DNA of 64,000 nt from an uncultured Eubacteriales bacterium (GTDB taxonomy: Bacteria > Bacillota > Clostridia > Christensenellales > Borkfalkiaceae), in contig CAJLRM010000006.1 of assembly GCA_905209085.1 (NCBI GenBank), positions 131,782-195,781 on the forward strand, given 5' to 3'. Made by a program: the position numbers and the translations under genes. The notes under the pieces are model-generated. The model was not told where the DNA came from. It was given only the letters and a program-made list of their open reading frames with translations, and ran no database searches. Positions 16,340-25,108 of the stretch are shown here, in pieces (position 1 is the first letter of the stretch; each line of letters opens with the position of its first letter).

Positions 16340-17623
16340 ATGAAGACGGCTTATTTGCACTGCATTCTTTTAGACGGCAGTGAAAACATGACGGCGCAGC
16401 CGGATATGACGGTGATCGTCGAGGACGGAAAAATAACGGCGATAGAAAAGAATTTGCCCGCGGCCGCCGATAGCGGCGAAGTCATAGATCTTGACGGAAA
16501 TTATCTGATGCCGGGGCTTATCAATCTGCACGTGCATCTCCCCGGCAGCGGCTATCCCAAGAAAAAGCCGCAAGACAGCGCAAAAGCGGCGAAATTCGTT
16601 ATGAAAAACGCACTGACGAGAGCTTTGGGGCGCAGGCTGTGCGAACATTACGCAAAAACGGAACTCCTGTCGGGAGTCACTACCATCCGCACGGTAGGCG
16701 GGCTCGGCAATTTCGATTCGACGATTCGGGACCGTATCGACGCGGGGAAAATCGCGGGGCCGCGGATGTTGGTTTCCGATACCGCCGTTTCCGTACCCGG
16801 CGGGCATATGGCCGGCTCGGTGGCATACGCCGCCGAAAACGAAGCGGAATGCCGCGTTCTCGTCCAAAAGATTATCGGGGGCAGACCCGACTGGATCAAA
16901 CTGATGATTACGGGCGGAGTGCTGGACGCGAAAGTCAAAGGGGAGCCGGGCGTTCTTAAAATGCCGCCCGAATACGTGAAGGCGTGCTGCGAGGAGGCGC
17001 ATAAGGCGGGCTACCGCGTCGCCGCGCACGTCGAAAGTCCCGAAGGGCTGCGCGTGGCTCTCGAAAACGGAGTCGATACGATAGAGCACGGCGCGGAGCC
17101 CGACGAAGAGATAATCTCGCTGTTTAAAGAAAAAAAGGCGTACGACATCTGTACGCTCTCTCCCGCGATCCCCCTTGCAAAATTCGATCGTGCGCTGACG
17201 GGCGCGACGGAACTGATGCAGTATAACGGCAATATCGTTTTCGAAGGGATCGTCGCGTGCGCGAAAAGAGCGCTTGAAAACGGGATTCCCGTGGGGCTTG
17301 GCACGGATACCGCCTGTCCCTTCGTCACGCATTACGATATGTGGCGGGAACTCGAATATTTCAGAAAATACGTGGGCGTCAGCCGCGCGTTTGCGCTGTA
17401 TACGGCAACCAAGCGCAACGCGGAAATCGCGGGAATCGGGGACGAAACGGGAAGCGTGGAGGTGGGTAAAAGCGCGGATTTTCTCATTACGGAAAAAAAT
17501 CCGTTGGAGGATTTTTCCGCTCTGCGGACGCCTCGCCTGGTTTCCGTGCGCGGCAGAATTTTAAAAAATCCGAAAGTGAAGAAAAACAAGACTTGCGAAA
17601 GGGAATTGGACAAATATATGTAA
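16340..17623 (+). CDS. Metal-dependent amidohydrolase (imidazolonepropionase/prolidase-like)
   Basis: 427 residues. Metal ligands of the amidohydrolase barrel are in place: HVH (His64, His66), Lys187 in DWIKLMITGG, His230 (AAHVES), His250 (IEHGAE) and Asp323 (LGTDTACP). The small beta-sandwich formed by the two ends includes the typical end SADFLITEKNPLEDFSALR...VRGR. This subgroup hydrolyses cyclic amides or Xaa-Pro/Xaa-Lys dipeptides, and the substrate cannot be assigned. The start at ATG 16340 follows AAGGAGAAGGAAC. It follows an amidase and precedes a GNAT gene. Confidence 0.87.
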   Translation: MKTAYLHCILLDGSENMTAQPDMTVIVEDGKITAIEKNLPAAADSGEVIDLDGNYLMPGLINLHVHLPGSGYPKKKPQDSAKAAKFVMKNALTRALGRRLCEHYAKTELLSGVTTIRTVGGLGNFDSTIRDRIDAGKIAGPRMLVSDTAVSVPGGHMAGSVAYAAENEAECRVLVQKIIGGRPDWIKLMITGGVLDAKVKGEPGVLKMPPEYVKACCEEAHKAGYRVAAHVESPEGLRVALENGVDTIEHGAEPDEEIISLFKEKKAYDICTLSPAIPLAKFDRALTGATELMQYNGNIVFEGIVACAKRALENGIPVGLGTDTACPFVTHYDMWRELEYFRKYVGVSRAFALYTATKRNAEIAGIGDETGSVEVGKSADFLITEKNPLEDFSALRTPRLVSVRGRILKNPKVKKNKTCERELDKYM

Positions 17624-17686
17624 CGCCTGTTTTCCGGCGAACAGGAGTTTTTGAAGAGCGGCTTTGGAGGTATGGCGGAAAAAGAA

Positions 17687-18172
17687 ATGGAATACGAAAT
17701 ACGCAAAGTGAAGGGCGAAGAAGTGGATGCGGCTTTAAAGATGGTTTGGAAAGTATTTCTCGAATTCGAATCTCCCCAATACGCGCCCGAAGGGACGGAA
17801 ACGTTCCGTCGCGATATTGTAGAAAACATCGATTTTTATGCGGATTGTCAGGCGGGTATGTGTCCGTTGTACGGAGCGTTCGACGGAAAAAGGATCATCG
17901 GCGTAATGGGGCTGCGGAAAGACGGCGTTCACGTCAATCTCGCCTTTGTGGATAAAGAGTATCACCGCCGCGGCGTGGGAAGCGCGCTTTTTCGTTTTCT
18001 GCTTTCGGAACGGCTGAGGGAAAATCCCGAAATAGAAGAGATTACGCTCAATGCCTCGCCCTACGGCGTACCTTTTTATCGGAGCCTGGGGTTTGAAGCG
18101 CTTTCCGGGGAACGAGAAAAGAACGGGATTCGCTATACTCCGATGAAATACGAAGTCAAGACTAAAAAATAG
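17687..18172 (+). CDS. GNAT N-acetyltransferase
   Basis: 161 residues. The acetyl-CoA loop reads FVDKEYHRRGVGSALFRFLL, followed by SPYGVPFYRSLGFEAL, both typical of GNAT enzymes. The start is uncertain: the GGAGG at 17666-17670 is one base before ATG 17672, which is too close, so ATG 17687 (MEYEIRKVKG) is preferred. It could modify an amine antibiotic, a polyamine or a protein, and the sequence does not say which. It probably belongs to the run of small genes that follows. Confidence 0.82.
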   Translation: MEYEIRKVKGEEVDAALKMVWKVFLEFESPQYAPEGTETFRRDIVENIDFYADCQAGMCPLYGAFDGKRIIGVMGLRKDGVHVNLAFVDKEYHRRGVGSALFRFLLSERLRENPEIEEITLNASPYGVPFYRSLGFEALSGEREKNGIRYTPMKYEVKTKK

Positions 18173-18208
18173 AAAGCGAAGCTTACGGAGGAAAGAGAAA
18201 CGGGAAAG

Positions 18209-18883
18209 ATGGCAGGTTTTAAGGAGATATTCAAAAATCGTAAGGCAAATATCGGGCGTTTGCTCGATTTCGGGTTTACGGAAAGTAAAGAGGGATATAC
18301 GTACCGCACAGGCGTATTGGAGGGGCAGTTTACCCTCGGGATCGACGTATCGAAGAGCGGAGAGGTCGATACGGAGGTGCGTGATACGGAAACGGGCGAG
18401 GAATACGTCTTGATTCGCCTGCCCGACGCGTGCGGGGCTTTTGTGGGAAAAGTCAGAAAGGCGTGCGAAGAGGTCCTCCGCGTCGTTGCGGAAAAGTGTT
18501 TTGAGAAAACGCTATTCAAAAACACACAGACAAACGAGCTCTGCGCTTATGTAAAAGACGCTTACGGGGACGAACCCGAGTTTCTTTGGGAAAAGACACC
18601 GGAAAACGCCGTGTTCCGGAGAAAGGACAACGCGAAGTGGTACGCCGCCGTTTTGAGCGTATCAAAATGCAAATTGGGCTTGGACGAAGAAGGAGAAACG
18701 GAAATCGTCGATCTCAAAGCCCCTCACTCCGAAATATCCGCACTCGTAGACGGAAAAAGGTATTTTTCGGGTTATCATATGAATAAAAATCATTGGTACA
18801 CCATTTGTCTTGACGGGACGGTGCCGAACGAGGAACTTTTTAGACGCATCGGCGAAAGTTATGCTTTGGCGAAAAAAGGATGA
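18209..18883 (+). CDS. MmcQ/YjbR family protein with N-terminal extension
   Basis: 224 residues. The C-terminal half (FLWEKTPENAVFRRKDNAKWYAAVL to KRYFSGYHMNKNHWYTICLDG) is a MmcQ/YjbR domain, a CyaY-like fold of uncertain function sometimes called DNA-binding. The first 90 residues (FKEIFKNRKANIGRLLDFGF...DACGAFVGKVRKACEEVLR) form a second region often seen fused to it in Clostridia. It lies 37 bases after the GNAT gene. No regulatory role can be claimed. Confidence 0.78.
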   Translation: MAGFKEIFKNRKANIGRLLDFGFTESKEGYTYRTGVLEGQFTLGIDVSKSGEVDTEVRDTETGEEYVLIRLPDACGAFVGKVRKACEEVLRVVAEKCFEKTLFKNTQTNELCAYVKDAYGDEPEFLWEKTPENAVFRRKDNAKWYAAVLSVSKCKLGLDEEGETEIVDLKAPHSEISALVDGKRYFSGYHMNKNHWYTICLDGTVPNEELFRRIGESYALAKKG

Positions 18884-18919
18884 CCTTTGAAGATGAAAAA
18901 AAGATAAAGGAACAGGAAA

Positions 18920-20245
18920 ATGAAAAAGAGAGAATTGACGAAAAAGGAATTTCGTCGGGCAATGCTATGCGGTCTGGGCCGATGCGTGACGGCCTTGAAG
19001 GAAACTGAAAATCCGGCAAAATATTCGGATTCGGTGCTCTGGGCGTGTACGCACGTGATTTCTTACGATCCGCAGTGCGAAGGGACGAAATGCTATTATA
19101 TCCGCAAGTTAATAGCTTGCTTCGACGACCCCGCGCCCTTCTTCTCCGCGATTGCGGAGGGCTTTGAAAAGTGCGATCTGCAAAGGAAATGGCTTTTTCA
19201 GCATTATGCCTCGCTGCTTCGTCTGTTCGCTGCGGAAAAAAATTCGGAGGCACGAGCGCTCCTTTTAAAAAAATACGAGCAGTTATACGCGTCTTTGTCT
19301 GACCGAAAACGCCGTCCGCGACGCGGTATCTTTTACGAGAGGGACGCGTTCGAAACTCTCTGCATCGAGTTTGTATTTTTGGGCGAGGAGGAATATTTCC
19401 GCATCGCGCGCGATCTCGGGCGCTTGTTTTTGCAAAACAAACTGTATAGCGGCGACGATTTCGATTGGTTTTCCTGGTACGGGAAACGGACTTACGGAAA
19501 ACGGCATATCGACGCAGAGCTTAAAAAGCGCGCGAAAAGGGATGCCTGCATTGCCGAGTACGCGAGGCAGAAGGCCGCGTCGGAAGAAGAAAGCCGAAAC
19601 ATAAAGGAATGGTCCGGGTTAGAAGCGGAGCAGGAGGACGGAACGCAAACTTTGACGGCGGTTTTTGAGGAAAAAGATGATGAAAAGCAGGCGGAGCTGC
19701 TGAGCCGGATAAGAGTTTCCTCCCTGGAAAAAAATCGGAAATTCATCGCGCCGCTTCTCTCGCTGACGGACTCAAAAAGCGAGAGAGTGCGGGATTCGGC
19801 TTTTGAAATCCTGGACGAATTGAAAGACAAAGCCGTGCGGGAATTTGCATTCGAGTTGTATCGCAAGGCGAAAACGGACGAGGAAATGCGCAGCGCGGCG
19901 ATCTGCATGATTCTCAATAACTACGAAAAGGAGGATAAGGAGTTTATTTTTCAAGCCGTTTCCACGTTGACTTTCAGTCAGGATAAAGGGTGGCACGCCG
20001 TGGTCGGCAAAGTTCTATCGCTGTTCGAAAAAGGGGGCGTGAAGAATCCGCCTAAGGAGCTGTTGAGGTGGATTTATGAAAATTCGCGCTGTTCCTGCTG
20101 TCGCTTTTATGCCGTCGCAAAGATGTCCAAACTGCGTATGCTGACGGACGAACTTCTATCCGAGTGTCTTGACGACAGCGATGAGGATATAAACGTACTC
20201 GCTGTGCAAAAAATAAAAAATAGAGAAAAAGAGAGGGAAAATTGA
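18920..20245 (+). CDS. HEAT-repeat-like protein of unknown function
   Basis: 441 residues, entirely helical and strongly charged. The region from about 260 on reads as HEAT-type helical pairs (SLTDSKSERVRDSAFEILDELKDKAVREFAFELY, then EEMRSAAICMILNNY). The N-terminal half has helices that count residues in pairs (WLFQHYASLLRLFAAEKNSEARALLLKKYEQLY). Such proteins act as scaffolds. I see no enzyme motif or signal peptide. It ends one base before the next gene, so translation of the two is coupled. Confidence 0.72.
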   Translation: MKKRELTKKEFRRAMLCGLGRCVTALKETENPAKYSDSVLWACTHVISYDPQCEGTKCYYIRKLIACFDDPAPFFSAIAEGFEKCDLQRKWLFQHYASLLRLFAAEKNSEARALLLKKYEQLYASLSDRKRRPRRGIFYERDAFETLCIEFVFLGEEEYFRIARDLGRLFLQNKLYSGDDFDWFSWYGKRTYGKRHIDAELKKRAKRDACIAEYARQKAASEEESRNIKEWSGLEAEQEDGTQTLTAVFEEKDDEKQAELLSRIRVSSLEKNRKFIAPLLSLTDSKSERVRDSAFEILDELKDKAVREFAFELYRKAKTDEEMRSAAICMILNNYEKEDKEFIFQAVSTLTFSQDKGWHAVVGKVLSLFEKGGVKNPPKELLRWIYENSRCSCCRFYAVAKMSKLRMLTDELLSECLDDSDEDINVLAVQKIKNREKEREN

Positions 20246-20246
20246 A

Positions 20247-20813
20247 ATGAGAGGATATTCGCAGCTTCCGGAGGGATATGCTGAAAAACTGCATATCGAT
20301 ATTCAAAAGGACAAAAAATTATCTATTCTGTTAAACGTCTTTTCTATCGTGATCGCTGTGACGATGATTGTGATCGCCGTAATCTGCCGACCTTACCGAT
20401 GGGAGCTTTCGCGCGCTTTGCTGAGGCGGCTGATGGTACTCGTCATCGGAATGATCGCTTATCTGTTTTTACAAGGCGCGGCGATTTGCGTCTGTATGAA
20501 GATTTTTAAAGCCGAGAAAATAAAATACGGCTTTACGGGGCTGTACGTCTATGCGGGCAGCGAAAATACGTTTTTCGATAAAGTTTCCTATCTGATCATC
20601 ACTTGGGCGCCTTTTATCGTTTGGGGAGTCGTTTTTCTCCTTTTAAATCTGCTTTTGCCCGAAGCGTGGTTCTGGGTCGCCTACCTTTGGCAGGTGTGTA
20701 ATGTGTCAAGCGCGGTGGGCGCTTTCTATATCTCCTTTCGGGTGATCAAAATGCCGCGCGATGTCTTTGTCAGGGATACGGGGCTCGGCATCACCTTATA
20801 TACAAAAAACTGA
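20247..20813 (+). CDS. Membrane protein resembling DUF3267, zinc motif absent
   Basis: 188 residues with about four membrane helices. The layout and the end RVIKMPRDVFVRDTGLGITLY, with a YVYAGSENTFFDKVSYLIITWAPF segment, match the DUF3267 putative zinc-peptidase family. In that family an H-E-x-x-H site lies in the second helix. Here the equivalent stretch reads IAYLFLQGAAICVCMK, with no His or Glu, so the protein would be catalytically dead. It starts one base after the HEAT-like gene. The family assignment is by pattern only. Confidence 0.55.
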   Translation: MRGYSQLPEGYAEKLHIDIQKDKKLSILLNVFSIVIAVTMIVIAVICRPYRWELSRALLRRLMVLVIGMIAYLFLQGAAICVCMKIFKAEKIKYGFTGLYVYAGSENTFFDKVSYLIITWAPFIVWGVVFLLLNLLLPEAWFWVAYLWQVCNVSSAVGAFYISFRVIKMPRDVFVRDTGLGITLYTKN

Positions 20814-20868
20814 TCGCTTTTTTTGAGCGGTCGAAATATTCTTTCCCCTATTCGCACAAGGAGATGAA

Positions 20869-21888
20869 ATGGGACATTTCGGCTTTTCTTACGTCGGGTT
20901 TATATGGCTTTTGATGCTGTTTATCCCCAATCTTTTATGGACAAAGCGCAAGCCCGAAGGATATTCCGCGGATGGGGAGAACAAATTTCTCGCCGCTCTG
21001 GAACGGATCGGAGAGGTTTTGGTCTGCTGTGCGGCGCTCGTATTTTCCGATTTCAATTTGCGGGCATGGTCGCCTTGGAGCCTTTGGCTGATCGCCTCTT
21101 TTCTTTTGATGCTTTGTTACGAAATATGGTGGATCAAGTATTTTTCGGGCGAACGGAGGCTGCGTGATTTTTACGGGAATCTCGGATGTATCCCCTTGGC
21201 GGGAGCCACCCTTCCCGTCGCGGCGTTTCTGTTTCTCGGGATTTACGGAAAAGTCGTATGGATGATTGCGGGCGCCGCCGTGCTCGGCATCGGGCATATC
21301 GGCATTCATGCGGGACATCGGAAGAAATGGAAGGAAGCGGAAAGGAAAAACGAGGCGGAACGCGTAGAAATCGTTTTGCACGTGCCTCGTTTCGAGGAGC
21401 TTTGGTATCGGCAGGAACTATTGGCGGATGCGGAAACGATGGCGTATAATCGGGGATATGAATCCCGCGATTTAGAATATGATAAAGAGAGCGGGTGCAT
21501 CGATTTTCCGAAAGAACGCTGGCGAACTTGGTACGATTCGTGGATCGGGAACGAGAGGCGCTTTTATGCGTACATTGTCCGCGCGGCGGACGGGCGGTTT
21601 GTAGGCGAAGTCAATTTTCATCAAACGAAAGAGGGAAAATTCTATGAAATGGGCGTCGTGGTCGAAAAAGAATCGCGGGAAAAGGGCTATGGGAAAAAGG
21701 CGTTGGAGCTTTTGCTGAAAACCGCCTTTATAAGATACGCCCTTCCCGCGCTTTGCAATACGTTCGAAAAATCGAGAGAAACAGCTTTACACCTCCATTT
21801 GCAGGCGGGATTTCGCATCGTGGAGGAGGAAAACGGCATCGTAAAGCTGGAAATGACGAAAGAGGAATACGCGGCGAGAGAAAAATAA
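20869..21888 (+). CDS. Fusion of a membrane domain to a GNAT acetyltransferase
   Basis: 339 residues. Residues 1-145 form four or five membrane helices (FSYVGFIWLLMLFIPNLLWTKRKPEGY...) resembling a small stand-alone Clostridia membrane protein. Residues 165-335 are a GNAT domain with GEVNFH, EMGVVVEKESREKGYGKKALELLLKTAF (acetyl-CoA loop) and HLHLQAGFRIVEEENG. The start follows AAGGAGATGAA. It sits in a run with the HEAT-like and DUF3267-like genes. The acetyl target is unknown, though it should act at the inner face of the membrane. Confidence 0.78.
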   Translation: MGHFGFSYVGFIWLLMLFIPNLLWTKRKPEGYSADGENKFLAALERIGEVLVCCAALVFSDFNLRAWSPWSLWLIASFLLMLCYEIWWIKYFSGERRLRDFYGNLGCIPLAGATLPVAAFLFLGIYGKVVWMIAGAAVLGIGHIGIHAGHRKKWKEAERKNEAERVEIVLHVPRFEELWYRQELLADAETMAYNRGYESRDLEYDKESGCIDFPKERWRTWYDSWIGNERRFYAYIVRAADGRFVGEVNFHQTKEGKFYEMGVVVEKESREKGYGKKALELLLKTAFIRYALPALCNTFEKSRETALHLHLQAGFRIVEEENGIVKLEMTKEEYAAREK

Positions 21889-21958
21889 CATAAGAGCGCA
21901 AAGCGGCATATAATACAATATGAGGTTTCTCCTCAAATACACAAGAGGAAGTTGGATT

Positions 21959-22441
21959 ATGTGCAATACTTGTTGTAATACTTGCAACGCCTATAACACT
22001 GCTAATGCGTGCGGCGGCGGTCTTTTTAACACTCTTTTCGGAAATTCTTGTCAGTGCTGCAATTGCGGCAACAACTGCGGCTGCAACGCGGCTCGTGTCG
22101 CGCGCAATGCGGCTGCAAACGCGTGCAGATGCGCTGCGGTAGCTGCGCAGGCGGCGGCGCAGGCAAATTCGGGCTGCTGCGGCTGCGGCTGTGGCTGCGG
22201 CTGCGGTTGCAGAAGAAGGGTCGCCGTACCTATCACGGGCAGAATTTATCTCGAACTGCCTTACGGCGGGTTCGGCGCTCAGGCGGCCGAAGCGACGACC
22301 GGAACGGGCGGCGGATGCACGATGTGCAATACGGCGGTTACGGGTGTCAATGCAAACGGCGGCGGATTCGATTCTTATTATGCTCGTCAGTATGGATTGT
22401 ATCCTTACAGTGCGACCAATACCTGCGGCTGCGGCAATTGA
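21959..22441 (+). CDS. Cysteine- and glycine-rich protein, possible spore-coat or metal-binding protein
   Basis: 160 residues with 24 cysteines (15%). The N-terminal part has CNTCCNTCNAYNT and CQCCNCGNNCGC blocks. An Ala/Asn-rich helix (about 44-72) follows, then GCCGCGCGCGCGC repeats, a basic RRRVAVPITGRIYLELPYGGF stretch and a Gly/Tyr-rich tail ending NTCGCGN. There is no signal peptide. I favour ATG 21959, about ten bases after GAGG, because a TATAAT at 21909-21914 would start the mRNA near the alternative upstream ATG. Similar repetitive Cys-rich proteins occur in spore coats and in metal binding; neither role is shown here. Confidence 0.75.
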   Translation: MCNTCCNTCNAYNTANACGGGLFNTLFGNSCQCCNCGNNCGCNAARVARNAAANACRCAAVAAQAAAQANSGCCGCGCGCGCGCRRRVAVPITGRIYLELPYGGFGAQAAEATTGTGGGCTMCNTAVTGVNANGGGFDSYYARQYGLYPYSATNTCGCGN

Positions 22442-22455
22442 CGTTGTCTGAAAAA

Positions 22456-22490
22456 GGGGGCGGATCTTTACGGATTCGCCTCCGTTTTTT
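22456..22490 (+). terminator. Terminator of the Cys-rich gene
   Basis: GGGGGCGGATC pairs with GGATTCGCCTCC, then TTTTTT. Confidence 0.8.
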
Positions 22491-22734
22491 GTGGCTTATA
22501 ATTTCCCTAAAAGGGATAGGGGCTACACTTTTAACGGTTTTCGACTCTTTTCGGCATTGCAAAGCGTTTCACAGCGCTTTTTTAATATCTTAAAAAGGTG
22601 CGCTTTCTTTCGGAAGGGAAACAAAGTTTTCTTAGATTCTCTAAACACCGTCTTCAAAATCAATTTTTACATAAAAATAGGACAAGATAGAAAAATATGG
22701 TAAAAAAATCTTTTTCGTTGGGCATAATAATACA

Positions 22735-23532
22735 ATGAAAAAGATCCGAAATGCGATCCGCTGGCTGAAAGAACAATATCAAATACTGGCGGAAAAAAAA
22801 TATACGACGATTGCGGGGACCCTGGTCTATTTCCTGATCATGTCCATTACGCCCCTTGCGTTTTGGCTGACTCTTCTTTTCGGGAAACTGAACATCAGCT
22901 CGGAGAGTATGCTGGAACTTCCCGTGTTTGAATCGGTGAAAAATATTCTGCTGTATATCCGCGACGAAGCGAACAAAGCCACGACGGGGGCTTCTGTTTT
23001 TCTGATCGCCACGACTCTCTATTCCGCCACCAATCTCTTTTATCATATGCGGAGGAGCGGTGAAATCATCTATGACTACCGCCGTCAAAAACACGGGATT
23101 CTCGTCCGGCTGGGAGCTTTGCTGCTTTTGTTCGCCGTCATGCTCGTCGCCGCGGCTTCCGTTCTCATCTTTGCGGGCGGCGCCTTTATCTTCTCCCGCC
23201 TCTTTCCGCGCTGGCTGGAAGTGACGGCGGATTATTCCCTTCTCATCGTCGTTTCGTTCGCTCTCGTGCTTCTTTTAAACGTCTATATCTGTCCTTACAA
23301 GTCAAAACTGCGGGAATTGCTGCCCGGTACGCTGATCACCATGGCTGCCTGGGCGGTGACCTTGATCGGCTTTACGATCTATCTTAAAATAGGCAATATG
23401 GGAAGGCTGTACGGTGCTTTGAGCGCGATTATCGTCTTTATGCTGTGGCTGTATGTGCTGATGATCTGTTTCGTGGCAGGCGTCATTTTTAACAGCGAAA
23501 AAATTTCTTCCCGCGAAAGCAAGAAATTGTAA
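22735..23532 (+). CDS. YihY/virulence factor BrkB family membrane protein
   Basis: 265 residues with about six membrane helices, from a start TTIAGTLVYFLIMSITPLAFWL to GALSAIIVFMLWLYVLMICFVAGVIFN, the hallmark end of the YihY/BrkB family (once called RNase BN). Its function is unclear; it is proposed to be a transporter. There is no Shine-Dalgarno. A CATAAT at 22723-22728 would put transcription start at the ATG, so a leaderless mRNA is possible. It stands alone and converges with degV. Confidence 0.87.
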   Translation: MKKIRNAIRWLKEQYQILAEKKYTTIAGTLVYFLIMSITPLAFWLTLLFGKLNISSESMLELPVFESVKNILLYIRDEANKATTGASVFLIATTLYSATNLFYHMRRSGEIIYDYRRQKHGILVRLGALLLLFAVMLVAAASVLIFAGGAFIFSRLFPRWLEVTADYSLLIVVSFALVLLLNVYICPYKSKLRELLPGTLITMAAWAVTLIGFTIYLKIGNMGRLYGALSAIIVFMLWLYVLMICFVAGVIFNSEKISSRESKKL

Positions 23533-23740
23533 CCATAGAAAACGGGCGGGGCAGAATGGCGCTGAAAAAACGCTTTCTTCGTACCAAAAAAGATCCGGGA
23601 CGGAAAATATAGGGTTAAAAGCGGTGCGGCCGACCCGTTCTCATAGCTCTTATATAGAGAAAAATTTTGGATTTATGGAATAGAGCCGAAATGAGTTTGG
23701 GATGGAGATGAATAAGAAGACAAAAAAGGTCCGTATAGGC

Positions 23741-23776
23741 AAAAGAAAAGCGCCCTCTTTTTAAAAAGAGGGCGCC
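23741..23776 (-). terminator. Terminator of degV, minus strand
   Basis: A palindromic stem GCGCCCTCTTTT/AAAAGAGGGCGC is followed on the minus strand by TTTTCTTTTG. Confidence 0.85.
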
Positions 23777-23788
23777 CCTTTGTCGGGA

Positions 23789-24658
23789 TTATTTTATGAC
23801 TCTCGTACACGCGACCGCGAGCGCGCCCGGACCGATATGACAGGCTACGCTCAGAGAAAGCGGATCGGAAAAACGGAAAGGAATGTCGGGAAACAATCCT
23901 TTAAGCTCTTCGACGAAAATTTTTGCTTCCTCATCATTCGCCGTATGCGCCACGGAGATCGTCATTTCCCCGTTTTCCGCGAAGTTCCTGAATCGCGTCT
24001 GCAAATCCTTCTGAACGGCGTTTTTCATCGTTTCTTTCGCTTTTGTCAGGCTTCTTGCCAAAGCGAATTTATCTAACTTTTCGCCTTGTATTTGAAGCAC
24101 GGGCTTGATCTTTAAAATCGATCCGATCGCCGCGGCGGCAGGGGTGACTCGGCCGCCTTTTTTGAGATACTTCATGGTGTCGAGAGAGATATAGATAGAG
24201 GAATCGAAGCGGGTCTTTTCCAGATACTCCTTGATTTCTCTGCCCGTTTTGCCCTTTTCCAACAGTTTTAAAGCGTCGAATACGCTCTCTTTTTGCGTAA
24301 TGGAAATGCGCTGATTGTTGACGACGTGTACCTTTCCTCCGAAATCCTTGGCGAGCGCCGTCGCCGTGGCGCAGGACTGACTCAATCCCGAAGACATGGG
24401 GATATGCACGAGTTCGTCGTAATTTTTGAGAATGTCGCTCCAAAGCTCGGAAACGTCCCCGATGCTGGGCTGGGAGGTGGAAACGTTGGAATCGCCCGAA
24501 AGACGGACGTAAAACTCTTCCTGAGTGAGGTCGATATCCTCGAAATAAGAGGCGTTGTCGATCAAAAAAGGCATGGGCAAAACGAAAATGCCCAGTTCCT
24601 TGCCCTCCTTTTGCGTAATACCGCTGTTGCTGTCTGTAACGATAGCTGTTTTAGCCAT
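23789..24658 (-). CDS. DegV family fatty-acid-binding protein
   Basis: 289 residues. Typical features are the N-terminal AIVTDSNSGI, PMPFLID, the SQPSIGDV threonine/serine loop, IPMSSGLSQSCATA and the C-terminal HIGPGALAVAC. DegV/FakB proteins hold a fatty acid and present it to the FakA kinase; FakA is not in this window. The start at 24658 is preceded by GGAAGGAG and gives the family N-terminus; the frame runs 21 codons further. It may be single-copy in its operon, since its terminator follows directly. Confidence 0.92.
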   Translation of the reverse strand: MAKTAIVTDSNSGITQKEGKELGIFVLPMPFLIDNASYFEDIDLTQEEFYVRLSGDSNVSTSQPSIGDVSELWSDILKNYDELVHIPMSSGLSQSCATATALAKDFGGKVHVVNNQRISITQKESVFDALKLLEKGKTGREIKEYLEKTRFDSSIYISLDTMKYLKKGGRVTPAAAAIGSILKIKPVLQIQGEKLDKFALARSLTKAKETMKNAVQKDLQTRFRNFAENGEMTISVAHTANDEEAKIFVEELKGLFPDIPFRFSDPLSLSVACHIGPGALAVACTRVIK

Positions 24659-25108
24659 AAAAACTCCTTCCGTTGCGGCGTGGCGCCGCTTCACCATAAT
24701 CCTTCGAGTTATTGATACCATTCTGCGAACGGTGTATAAAAACGCAACGCTTTTTGCGCCGAAGTTTCATATACTATGATAACAGAGTAGATAAAGAAAG
24801 TCAATTGCTTTTCATACAAATGTTACAGATTGCATAAAAAAGTATTACAAAACGAAATTTCAGGGTACATACAGTATGCGGAGAAAACACAGAAAAAACA
24901 TATTTTCGGCATAAAAAACAGAGAAAAGAAAAGGGAATTTTTTGGGAAAATACCGAAGCGATGTTTTACAAAAACAAGCGGATATGCTATAATAGAAACG
25001 AAAAATGCGGAAGGGAAAAGCGCGCGGCGGCATTTTCGGAGCTATCCGAATATAGCGTCAGCGACGCTATGATAAATGACGCAGATAAGTATTGCCGAGG
25101 AGTGTTTC
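24659..25108 (+). other. Divergent intergenic region before the dehydrogenase
   Basis: No gene is seen. A TATAAT at 24989-24994 is followed by a hairpin with arms CGAAAAATGC and GCATTTTCG, resembling the leader of thyA. The role is unknown. Confidence 0.45.
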
